This document shows, piece after piece, positions 1 to 4,797 of a stretch of DNA of 5,361 bases. The DNA lies in contig MGFD01000057.1 in NCBI GenBank assembly GCA_001791715.1, positions 1 to 5,361 on the forward strand, in the 5' to 3' direction. Under the pieces are notes generated by a model, which had not been told where the DNA came from, did not search any database, and saw only the letters and a program-made list of their open reading frames with translations. How positions within the stretch are numbered: the stretch's first letter is position 1; each line of letters starts with the position of its first letter. The DNA is from Candidatus Uhrbacteria bacterium RIFOXYB2_FULL_45_11 (GTDB taxonomy: Bacteria > Patescibacteriota > Patescibacteriia > UBA9934 > GWF2-40-263). A program made the position numbers and the translations under genes.

Positions 1-121
1 CTCCTTCTTCAACGTGCCCGCCCGGCATCACAAGTTTGTCCGTGAAGGGGGCTTTCGCACGACGAATGAGAAGAACATCTTTCTTTGCAATCGTAACCAA
101 GATGTCGACGGTGAGGATCAT
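1..121 (-). CDS. Nudix hydrolase, N-terminal part (cut by left window edge)
   Basis: The 40 visible residues run from ATG at 121-119 to the window edge. They begin MILTVDILVTI, a first beta strand typical of Nudix domains, continue with VLLIRRAKAPF, and end MPGGHVEEG. This last segment is the start of the Nudix box (GX5EX7REUXEEXGU): the glycine pair and first glutamates are visible, while the REXXEE metal-binding part lies outside the window. Nudix enzymes hydrolyse nucleoside diphosphates linked to another group, such as oxidised dNTPs, ADP-ribose or NADH; the substrate cannot be told from this fragment. The start is fixed by a strong GGAGG site 5 nt upstream, which overlaps the stop codon of the preceding zinc-ribbon gene. 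Only 9 nt separate the two genes, so they are very probably co-transcribed and translationally coupled. The family call is firm; the specific function is open. Confidence 0.9.
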   Translation of the reverse strand, partial: MILTVDILVTIAKKDVLLIRRAKAPFTDKLVMPGGHVEEG

Positions 122-124
122 AGA

Positions 125-131
125 AACCTCC
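125..131 (-). promoter_or_regulatory. Shine-Dalgarno site of the Nudix gene
   Basis: On the minus strand GGAGGTT lies just before ATG 121 with optimal spacing. Its first bases overlap the TAG stop (133-131) of the upstream zinc-ribbon gene, so ribosomes ending there are placed on the next start. This site decides the Nudix start codon. Confidence 0.85.
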
Positions 132-382
132 TAGCGGCGTGAACCGCGAATCGAGTGGTAATCGGGTCCAGAGTACGAAATGTCTGTTTGGACCGCACAC
201 TCCATACAGCGAAACGTGACATGCGTCTCAGATTCTCCCATGCAGCTGCTGTAAGTCATGTACAAATCTGAAAATTCGACAAGCAACTTCGCTCCGCAAC
301 CACCACCACCGTTTCCGGAGCCCGTACACGTGTACTCGCGACTCCAACCCTTTTGAGGCCGGCCTTTGGCAAGAACTTTCAT
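131..382 (-). CDS. Small four-cysteine zinc-ribbon-like protein, function unknown
   Basis: This is a complete 83-residue protein. Four cysteines suit a zinc ribbon: C19 and C29, spaced by a glycine-rich loop (CTGSGNGGGGC), then C59 and C62 as a CXXC knuckle (RCMEC). A fifth cysteine, C47, sits between the pairs. The N-terminus is basic (KGRPQKGW) and the tail ends in Arg-rich RGSRR. There is no signal peptide or membrane segment, so it should be cytoplasmic. I recall similar short conserved hypothetical proteins, with the KGRPQKGW start and a CTGSGNGGGGCGAKLLVE-like core, from Patescibacteria, but I know of no assigned function. The start ATG at 382-380 follows a strong GGAGGTG site. It is the first gene of a two-gene unit with the Nudix hydrolase. 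It might bind nucleic acid or be a structural metal protein; neither can be shown from sequence. Confidence 0.85.
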   Translation of the reverse strand: MKVLAKGRPQKGWSREYTCTGSGNGGGGCGAKLLVEFSDLYMTYSSCMGESETHVTFRCMECAVQTDISYSGPDYHSIRGSRR

Positions 383-386
383 GATT

Positions 387-393
387 CACCTCC
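387..393 (-). promoter_or_regulatory. Shine-Dalgarno site of the zinc-ribbon gene
   Basis: GGAGGTG on the minus strand is followed by AATC and then ATG at 382. It is a near-perfect ribosome binding site and fixes the start. It contrasts with the four other genes starting in this window, which have none. Confidence 0.85.
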
Positions 394-410
394 GTTGTAA
401 GGAACGTCTC

Positions 411-440
411 GTGTGAATGACCTCTCTCGATCACTCACAC
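411..440 (-). promoter_or_regulatory. Hairpin in the 5' leader of the zinc-ribbon/Nudix mRNA
   Basis: On the minus strand GTGTGAGTGA (440-431) can pair with TCATTCACAC (420-411) across a 10-nt loop. All ten pairs form in RNA if one G-U wobble is allowed; on the plus strand the same position would be an A-C mismatch, so the structure favours a minus-strand transcript. It lies about 20 nt upstream of the Shine-Dalgarno site and at or near the predicted transcription start. A 5'-terminal hairpin of this kind could stabilise the mRNA. Its role is inferred. Confidence 0.5.
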
Positions 441-447
441 AAGCAGA

Positions 448-476
448 ATAATTGAATCAGGCGATTTGCGCGACAA
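448..476 (-). promoter_or_regulatory. Possible promoter of the zinc-ribbon/Nudix unit
   Basis: Reading the minus strand, TTGTCG (476-471) is followed after 17 nt by AATTAT (453-448). Each box matches the housekeeping consensus at 4 of 6 positions. Transcription would begin near 441, exactly at the foot of the 411-440 hairpin. The -35 half also lies in a small inverted repeat, CGAC-AAAAA-GTCG (471-483). The call is tentative because both boxes are imperfect. Confidence 0.35.
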
Positions 477-522
477 AAAGTCGTATGTTTATTTTGTATT
501 CAAGAAAATTTTGCTAAATTTG

Positions 523-551
523 TTGACGAAGATCAAAAAATTTGTTACGAT
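523..551 (+). promoter_or_regulatory. Promoter of the TrmB-like/Hsp20/VanW unit
   Basis: TTGACG (523-528) is separated by exactly 17 nt from TACGAT (546-551), matching the sigma-70 type consensus at 5 of 6 and 4 of 6 positions, in an AT-rich stretch. Transcription would start near 558, giving a leader of about 56 nt before ATG 615. The -10 box lies inside an inverted repeat (545-562), which suggests that a repressor can cover it. Confidence 0.6.
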
Positions 552-562
552 ATTTTTCGTAA
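545..562. promoter_or_regulatory. Inverted repeat over the -10 box, candidate operator
   Basis: TTACGA (545-550) and TCGTAA (557-562) form a perfect 6-bp inverted repeat with a 6-bp centre, overlapping the -10 box and probable start of transcription. A further copy of the left half, extended to TTACGATAT, occurs at 608-616 and runs into the start codon of the regulator gene; the first copy is also TTACGATAT (545-553). Such half-sites are what an autoregulated DNA-binding protein would use. The link to the TrmB-like protein is inferred from position only. Confidence 0.4.
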
Positions 563-584
563 ATATGTATTTATTCCGTAAAAA

Positions 585-598
585 CGGGTCGTGACCCG
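585..598. repeat. GC-rich palindrome next to the regulator start
   Basis: CGGGTC (585-590), GT, GACCCG (593-598) is a 6-bp inverted repeat with a 2-bp centre, 16 nt before ATG 615, in otherwise AT-rich sequence. It could be a second protein-binding site or, in RNA, a short hairpin. An overlapping smaller inverted repeat, CCGT-AAAA-ACGG (576-587), could form as an alternative. No function can be assigned. Confidence 0.4.
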
Positions 599-614
599 CC
601 CCTACGTTTACGAT

Positions 615-1406
615 ATGCCAAACACCTTCACCCAAAAACAAAAACAAGAAATAACGGAGGTTCTCTCGGGATTTGGGTTCAATCCAAAAGATGAGCATGT
701 TTACCTCGCGCTCCTAGAAATGGGTTCCACAACCCTCACTCCCCTTTCTCGGAAACTCTCTCTTCCGGTCACGACAATCCAATCCACCATGCAACGACTC
801 GTAAAAAAGGGCGTCGTTGATGTCACCAAAAATAAATCTCGTAGTATATTCACCGCACACCACCCAGATGTTTTTAAAACACTCCTTACAGAACAAGCCA
901 AATCAGTCGCCGGAATCCTTCCCCTCCTTGCGTCACTCAAAACAGAAACACTCGAGCAAGCACGCATCAAAATCTTTGAGCGTGAGCGTGTGACAGATAT
1001 CTTGAACGAATCGCTCAATGCAAAATCCAAAACGATTTACGAAATCGTCTCGGCAAAAGAATTTCAACATGTGATCGGTGAAAAATTTCACTATTCAAAG
1101 CGCCGTGTGCAAAGAAACATCAAATTAAAAAGTTTGCGTGTAAGATCGCATGAAATCAAACAGTACAGCACGGCGACTCACGCAAAAGAATTACGCGAAG
1201 CACGTTTTCTTCCGGCGGACCTTTCATTTCAAGCTTCGATCCTCTTTTGGGACGACACGATCGCCATCTTTTCAACCAAATCCGAAGGCGCTCATGTGCT
1301 CATCACAAGCAAAACGATTCGTGAAATGATCCAACAAATTTTTGAACTCCTCTGGTCTGTTTCTGGAAAAATGGAAACGCTGGCGCAAGAGAAACAAAAC
1401 GGGTAA
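615..1406 (+). CDS. TrmB-like transcriptional regulator
   Basis: The product has 263 residues. The N-terminal part (about 12-80) is a winged helix of the TrmB type: GFNPKDEHVYLALLEMG is the characteristic first helix, TPLSRKLSL (42-50) the second, VTTIQSTMQRLVKKG (52-66) the recognition helix, and VDVTKNKSRSIFTA the wing. A helical segment (about 83-125) follows, then an alpha/beta C-terminal domain (about 126-250), which in this family binds effectors or resembles the phospholipase-D-like fold. TrmB proteins respond to sugars in archaea; the ligand here is unknown. I chose ATG 615 because the residues before it from GTG 591 are unconserved-looking and overlap the palindrome at 585-598. Neither start has a Shine-Dalgarno site. 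It is the first gene of the unit with hsp20 and the VanW gene, and it may regulate itself through the repeats at 545-562 and 608-616. Confidence 0.8.
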   Translation: MPNTFTQKQKQEITEVLSGFGFNPKDEHVYLALLEMGSTTLTPLSRKLSLPVTTIQSTMQRLVKKGVVDVTKNKSRSIFTAHHPDVFKTLLTEQAKSVAGILPLLASLKTETLEQARIKIFERERVTDILNESLNAKSKTIYEIVSAKEFQHVIGEKFHYSKRRVQRNIKLKSLRVRSHEIKQYSTATHAKELREARFLPADLSFQASILFWDDTIAIFSTKSEGAHVLITSKTIREMIQQIFELLWSVSGKMETLAQEKQNG

Positions 1407-1419
1407 AATAGCCGTATCT

Positions 1420-1818
1420 ATGAGCCCAATCAGCGAACACATCCAAAATGATTTCACAGACAGTACTTGGTTTTCCCAAAACGAAGGTCAGCTTTCGGTT
1501 GATGTCATGGAGACGTCGCGTGAAATCGTTGTGAAAAGCGCAATCGCGGGCGTAAATGCAGAAGATTTGGACATCACCCTTCATGAAGACACGCTCACCA
1601 TCCGCGGATCACGCGCAGAGGAAATCTCCGAAACCAAACGCGGAAAAATTCATGTGCAAGAATGTCATTGGGGTGCGTTTTCTCGTTCTATCATTCTCCC
1701 TTCTCACGTAGACCCAAATTCTGTGGATGCTGTTTTAAAAAAAGGCGTTCTCACCATTCGATTAAAGAAAACGGAAACGGATAAACCAATCAGTATCTTG
1801 GACTTGGACGATTTATAA
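1420..1818 (+). CDS. hsp20: Hsp20 / alpha-crystallin small heat-shock protein
   Basis: The product has 132 residues, usual for bacterial small heat-shock proteins. These ATP-independent cytoplasmic chaperones hold unfolding proteins until other chaperones can refold them. The short N-terminal arm (1-23) is followed by the alpha-crystallin domain (about 24-118): VDVMETSREIVVKSAIAGV at the start, DLDITLHEDTLTIRG, then the dimerisation-loop region, FSRSIILP, and the hallmark GVLTIRL (109-115). The C-terminal tail carries the IXI motif as ISI (124-126), used to assemble oligomers. The start at 1420 is preferred over an in-frame ATG at 1342, because the extra 26 residues lie wholly inside the regulator gene and do not look like an Hsp20 arm. 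It starts 13 nt after the regulator stop. No Shine-Dalgarno is visible; a TAAAAT hexamer at 1404-1409 could give a nearly leaderless internal transcript. Confidence 0.93.
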   Translation: MSPISEHIQNDFTDSTWFSQNEGQLSVDVMETSREIVVKSAIAGVNAEDLDITLHEDTLTIRGSRAEEISETKRGKIHVQECHWGAFSRSIILPSHVDPNSVDAVLKKGVLTIRLKKTETDKPISILDLDDL

Positions 1819-1819
1819 T

Positions 1820-3661
1820 ATGGAATCTGAACAAAAAAATACGTCAAAATATCTCGTAGGTGGTCTTGCTGCAACAGGACTTATTTTTATTGGGCTCGGT
1901 TGGGGTGCGTGGAGCTATGCCCAAAAATACGACGGCGTCATTGCACCGAATGTGTTTATTGGATCACTCGATATCGGACGCAAAACTCCAGAACAAGCCA
2001 GAGAAATCTTACAAAAACGCACAGACGAATTATTAACGCATGGAATAGACGTTCGCTTAAACGGTGAGACAAAAAATCTCCCTCTTTCAACGCTCATTGG
2101 TTCAGATCTGATTGAATACGTAAATTTTGATTTAGATGAAACGCTCAAAACATCTGAAGCTGCTCGTCACGATGATAATCCGGTTGTAAATACAAACAAA
2201 ATTCTCTACGCACTCATTCGTCCGTTTTATACGGGCATGCGATTTTCTATTCAAACCCCAAAACTCAACCAATCTCTCCACGCCCTTTTTATTGAAAAAG
2301 AGCAACCCGCTTCGGAAACATCGTTTATCATAAAGCCATCCGGAAAGGATTGGACCATTGAGGTACAGCCCGGCGTTTCTGGAGATAAAATCGATGAAGC
2401 TCTGTTTGAAGCCGCACTTACCAAATCATTAGAGACACTTAGCACAGAACCGATTGATCTGTTAAAAACGGAATGGAAGCCACTTGTTACAGAATCGATT
2501 GCGTTGCAAGAAGTCCCTATTGCGCGTGCCGTTTTAAACGCCGCTCCCTATCAGCTCGTTTACAAAAACGCAGACGGAGAAGAACAAACCTGGAAGTTAA
2601 CAGCAAACACTCTCACAACTCTTCTCATCCCAACTCCAGACGGAACCATCGGCATGAATAAAGAGTTGTTTCAAGCGTTTGTTGAACCAATCACAAAAGC
2701 CGTAAATGTTCCTGCGCAAAATGCACGATTCGAAATAAAAAGTGATCGTGCTGTAAAGTTTGCGGAAAGCAAGAATGGTTTATCTGTGGATACAGAAAAA
2801 CTTTTTGAAGACACGCTTTCACAAATCACCCAAGGTTCAACAAACCCCATTCAAATCACAACACGCACAGAGGAGCCTCTTATAAAAACAAACGAGGTAA
2901 ACAACATTGGCATCACGGAAGTTCTTGGATACGGAACATCCAGTTACAAAAACAGTCCAAAAAACAGAATGATTAATATTCAAAACGGCGTGAACTTGCT
3001 CAACGGACTTTTGATCGCGCCAGGTGAAACGTTTTCTCTTCTCGCAGCATTGCAACCATTCACCATAGAAAACGGATACGTCCGCGAACTCGTTATCAAA
3101 GGCGATAAAATCATTCCGGACATTGGAGGAGGTTTATGCCAGATCGGAACAACAACATTCCGCACCGTCATGCATTCAGGACTCCCCGTGAATGAAAGAC
3201 AAAATCACTCGCTTGTTGTGAACTATTATAACGATCCTTCAAACAACAATCCGGGAACAGATGCCACCATCTTCAGTCCTGCCCCTGATTTTAAATTCAC
3301 AAACAACACAGAACACTACATTTTATTTCAGGCAGAAAACAACACAAAAAAATCGGAATTACGATTCACGTTCTGGGGAACTTCTGACGGAAGAAAAGGT
3401 TCCTACACCCCTCCTGTTGTAAAACGATGGATCCCTTACGGCGACAAAGTCATCCAAACAACCACAACACTTAAACCCGGAGAAGAAAAATGCCAAGAGG
3501 CACACAAAGGTGCAGACACATCCTTCACCTACACCATCACAAATCCAGATGGAACAAAAACCGACAAACTCTTCACTTCCCATTATCGACCACTTCCAAA
3601 AATCTGTTTGGTTGGTGTGGAAGCTGCATCAGAAACAGAACCTATCCCACAACCTGAATAA
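1820..3661 (+). CDS. Membrane-anchored VanW-domain protein
   Basis: The product has 613 residues. It has a short cytoplasmic start, one membrane helix (about 12-33, YLVGGLAATGLIFIGLGWG) and a large extracytoplasmic part. Next comes APNVFIGSLDIGRKTPEQA, a motif usual before the putative peptidoglycan-binding repeats (PG_binding_4 type), two of which seem present (about 60-210 and 230-350; note PGVSGDKID and KNGLSVDTEKL). The VanW domain follows (about 368-515) with GYGTSSYKNSP, NGLLIAPGETFS and GGGLCQIGTT, including C440. The C-terminal region (about 525-600) carries C558 and C596, which could form a disulfide. VanW has no proven biochemical activity; despite the name, there are no vanHAX-type resistance genes here, so a general cell-envelope role is likelier. 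Its ATG lies 1 nt after the hsp20 stop with no Shine-Dalgarno site, implying translational coupling. Confidence 0.92.
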   Translation: MESEQKNTSKYLVGGLAATGLIFIGLGWGAWSYAQKYDGVIAPNVFIGSLDIGRKTPEQAREILQKRTDELLTHGIDVRLNGETKNLPLSTLIGSDLIEYVNFDLDETLKTSEAARHDDNPVVNTNKILYALIRPFYTGMRFSIQTPKLNQSLHALFIEKEQPASETSFIIKPSGKDWTIEVQPGVSGDKIDEALFEAALTKSLETLSTEPIDLLKTEWKPLVTESIALQEVPIARAVLNAAPYQLVYKNADGEEQTWKLTANTLTTLLIPTPDGTIGMNKELFQAFVEPITKAVNVPAQNARFEIKSDRAVKFAESKNGLSVDTEKLFEDTLSQITQGSTNPIQITTRTEEPLIKTNEVNNIGITEVLGYGTSSYKNSPKNRMINIQNGVNLLNGLLIAPGETFSLLAALQPFTIENGYVRELVIKGDKIIPDIGGGLCQIGTTTFRTVMHSGLPVNERQNHSLVVNYYNDPSNNNPGTDATIFSPAPDFKFTNNTEHYILFQAENNTKKSELRFTFWGTSDGRKGSYTPPVVKRWIPYGDKVIQTTTTLKPGEEKCQEAHKGADTSFTYTITNPDGTKTDKLFTSHYRPLPKICLVGVEAASETEPIPQPE

Positions 3662-3667
3662 CAAAAA

Positions 3668-3704
3668 AGACAACGTTGCATTTTTATATCAGCGTTGTTT
3701 TTTT
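3668..3704 (+). terminator. Intrinsic terminator of the TrmB-like/Hsp20/VanW unit
   Basis: ACAACGTTG (3670-3678) pairs with CAGCGTTGT (3690-3698) in a 9-bp stem with one U-G wobble and an 11-nt loop, followed by a run of T to 3704. It begins 7 nt after the VanW stop. A run of A before the stem suggests it may also work in the other direction. Confidence 0.85.
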
Positions 3705-3769
3705 ATTCGATTTATCCCCAGCCTCACTTGTGTTAAATACGAAACGTCGTAAGATCGAAGTAAGGAAAC

Positions 3770-3804
3770 AAAAAAGATCGCACGCAATTGCGAACGATCT
3801 TTTT
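3770..3804 (-). terminator. Intrinsic terminator of the minus-strand RNA
   Basis: On the minus strand AAAAAGATCG (3804-3795) pairs with CGATCTTTTT (3780-3771), a perfect 10-bp stem. An inner CGC-AATT-GCG stem lies above a 2-by-2 internal loop, and a run of six T (3775-3770) ends it. It can also act on the plus strand, but the plus-strand VanW unit is already terminated 66 nt earlier. It therefore probably closes the minus-strand RNA transcribed from the promoter at 3995-4023. Confidence 0.8.
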
Positions 3805-3988
3805 CAGAAAACTTCTCGTGACTAAGCTGCAGGCAAGAAATTTCACAAATGGATAGATCGAGTCCGGAGACCTGATGTAACCATTTTTTGAAATCCCATG
3901 CTTGTCGTGCCTGCAGGTCAGTCGCGATAAGGTCCTACCAGTTATAAACCGATTCAGTTTCAGGGAAATCTGTGCTTCCATAGCGGAA
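3770..3988 (-). ncRNA. Candidate structured non-coding RNA, about 219 nt, family unknown
   Basis: This stretch has its own promoter (3995-4023) and terminator (3770-3804) on the minus strand and no credible protein. From the 5' end the RNA can fold as a hairpin CUUCC/GGAAG (3989-3975, loop GCUAU), a second hairpin CAG-UUUC/GAAA-CUG (3972-3955, one bulged A), a linker, then a long irregular rod. The rod pairs 3931-3918 with 3812-3825, CUGCAGGCA (3916-3908) with UGCCUGCAG (3835-3827), AUUUCA (3894-3889) with UGAAAU (3845-3840), and AAAUGG (3886-3881) with CCAUUU (3852-3847). It is capped by GUC-UCCG-GAC (3871-3862), a UNCG-type tetraloop closed by C-G. A 10-nt bulge, CGACAAGCAU (3907-3898), interrupts one side. 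The rod shape recalls 6S RNA, but I cannot confirm that. I see none of the core motifs of tmRNA, RNase P RNA or SRP RNA. Exact ends are estimated. Confidence 0.65.
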
Positions 3989-3994
3989 GAGAGA

Positions 3995-4023
3995 AGTCTA
4001 ACAGTGTAAGACCCGCTTGTCAA
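3995..4023 (-). promoter_or_regulatory. Promoter of the structured RNA
   Basis: On the minus strand a perfect TTGACA -35 box (4023-4018) is followed after 17 nt by TAGACT (4000-3995; 4 of 6 to the consensus). The start of transcription would be near 3988. No open reading frame of quality follows, which points to an RNA gene. The -35 box lies in an inverted repeat, CGCTT-GTC-AAGCG (4014-4026), that could be a binding site for a regulator. Confidence 0.7.
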
Positions 4024-4026
4024 GCG
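4014..4026. repeat. Small inverted repeat over the -35 box of the RNA promoter
   Basis: CGCTT (4014-4018) and AAGCG (4022-4026) are perfectly complementary around a 3-bp centre. The repeat covers the TTGACA box of the minus-strand promoter. It may be an operator, or simply chance given its short arms. Confidence 0.35.
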
Positions 4027-4079
4027 TATTTACGGGCATTTTGTACACCAAATCCAGACACACACCGTCAAAATCACCT

Positions 4080-4122
4080 AAAAACAAAAGAAAACACGCA
4101 ATACGATTGTCATCGTATTGCG
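4080..4122 (-). terminator. Second, distal clpP terminator
   Basis: CGCAATACGAT (4097-4107) and ATCGTATTGCG (4112-4122) form a perfect 11-bp inverted repeat with a 4-nt loop. Read on the minus strand, the hairpin is followed by the T-rich run TGTTTTCTTTTGTTTTT (4096-4080). It lies 11 nt beyond the first clpP terminator and would catch readthrough before the RNA promoter at 4023. The interrupted T run makes it a weaker terminator than the first. Confidence 0.6.
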
Positions 4123-4132
4123 GAACCGATTC

Positions 4133-4163
4133 AAAAACGAGCCAAATGTTGAGCTCGTTTTTT
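4133..4163 (-). terminator. Intrinsic terminator of clpP
   Basis: AAAAACGAGC (4133-4142) pairs with GCTCGTTTTT (4153-4162), a perfect 10-bp stem with a 10-nt loop. On the minus strand it begins 8 nt after the clpP stop at 4171 and ends in TTTTT. The symmetric A and T runs make it able to act in both directions. Confidence 0.85.
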
Positions 4164-4170
4164 GACAGGG

Positions 4171-4788
4171 TTATTTTATCACCTTATCCACCAATCCGTA
4201 AGTCAACGCCTCTCCCGGATCCAAGAAGTAGTCACGTTCTGTATCTTGCTCCACCTGCGCTTTCTTTTTTCCGGTGTGCTTGGCAAGAATCGTATTCAGT
4301 TGATCTTTAATTTTTAAGATGCGTTCTGCGTGAATTTTAATGTCTGTTGCTTGTCCGGAAACGCCACCCAACACTTGGTGAATCATCACTTCAGAATTTG
4401 GAAGACAGAAACGCTTTCCTTTTGCTCCAGATGCGAGGAGCACCGCTGCCATAGACGCAGCCATTCCAACACAAATCGTTGAAACATCTGGCTTCACGTA
4501 TTGCATCGCATCATAAATCGCGAGGCCGGACGTAACAGATCCTCCCGGAGAGTTGATGTAGAGTTTGATTTCCTTGGTCTTGTCTTGGCTCTCGAGGAAC
4601 AAAAGCTGAGCAATAACCAAGTTTGCAACGGTATCATCAATCTCCGTTCCAAGAAAAATAATGCGATCTTTCAACAATCGAGAATAGATATCATAGGCAC
4701 GTTCACCCATGTTTGTTTTTTCAATGACGGTTGGAATAAGGTAATTGTCCTCAACGGTTTGTAATTTTGAAGTAATTTTGTGGTTCAT
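4171..4788 (-). CDS. clpP: ATP-dependent Clp protease, proteolytic subunit
   Basis: The product has 205 residues. ClpP is a serine protease that forms two stacked seven-membered rings and degrades proteins unfolded and fed in by Clp ATPases such as ClpX or ClpC in the cytoplasm. The catalytic triad is complete: S112 in [14 protein letters not shown], H137 in NSEVMIHQ, and D186 in DTERDYF. Other family marks are [28 protein letters not shown] (18-47), [17 protein letters not shown] (77-93) and the end [11 protein letters not shown]. About 17 residues precede the usual IPTVIE start, possibly a short propeptide. ATG 4788 is preferred: further in-frame residues upstream up to 4989 overlap the DHH gene in another frame and have no ClpP likeness. 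There is no Shine-Dalgarno site. No Clp ATPase gene is visible. The DHH gene lies 43 nt upstream on the same strand, so both may share a transcript. Confidence 0.97.
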   Translation of the reverse strand: [205 protein letters not shown]

Positions 4789-4797
4789 AGTGGAAAA

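Noticed and set aside
228..434. A 68-residue minus-strand frame overlapping the zinc-ribbon gene
   Set aside because: It is out of frame with the well-supported zinc-ribbon gene, begins within the leader hairpin, and has no ribosome binding site.
591..614. GTG 591 as the start of the TrmB-like regulator
   Set aside because: It lies in a palindrome and has no ribosome binding site, and the added residues do not resemble the family. ATG 615 gives a normal N-terminus.
1342..1419. ATG 1342 as the start of Hsp20
   Set aside because: The additional 26 residues are encoded within the end of the regulator gene in another frame and are highly basic, unlike an Hsp20 arm.
1814..1819. Perfect TATAAT before the VanW gene
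   Set aside because: Transcription would start inside the coding region, there is no fitting -35 box, and the hexamer arises from the hsp20 stop and VanW start codons.
1820..3661. Vancomycin resistance function
   Set aside because: The VanW domain alone does not confer resistance; there are no vanH, vanA/B ligase, vanX or two-component genes here, and VanW proteins are widespread in susceptible bacteria.
3728..3804. A plus-strand RNA from TTGTGT-16-TAAGAT (3728-3755)
   Set aside because: It would run straight into the terminator hairpin at 3771-3804, giving only a few dozen bases. The minus strand has the better promoter and the UNCG loop.
3770..3988. Assignment of the RNA as tmRNA, RNase P RNA or SRP RNA
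   Set aside because: There is no tRNA-like end or tag reading frame, no P4-type GGAAAGUCC core, and no GGAA loop with an AGCAG side as in SRP domain IV, although AUCAGGUC is superficially similar. 6S RNA remains possible on shape but unproven.
3733..4023. A 96-residue minus-strand reading frame over the RNA region
   Set aside because: It would start at a TTG that is part of the -35 box, has no ribosome binding site, shows no recognisable domain, and runs through stem-forming sequence and the terminator. The RNA explanation is better.
4098..4121. Perfect inverted repeat as a mobile-element end or attachment site
   Set aside because: It is a single hairpin with a 4-nt loop and a T-rich minus-strand tail just past clpP, with no transposase, integrase or target duplication. 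A terminator explains it.
4017..4310. A 97-residue plus-strand frame
   Set aside because: It crosses the clpP terminators and the end of clpP on the opposite strand, with low-complexity basic composition and no family likeness.
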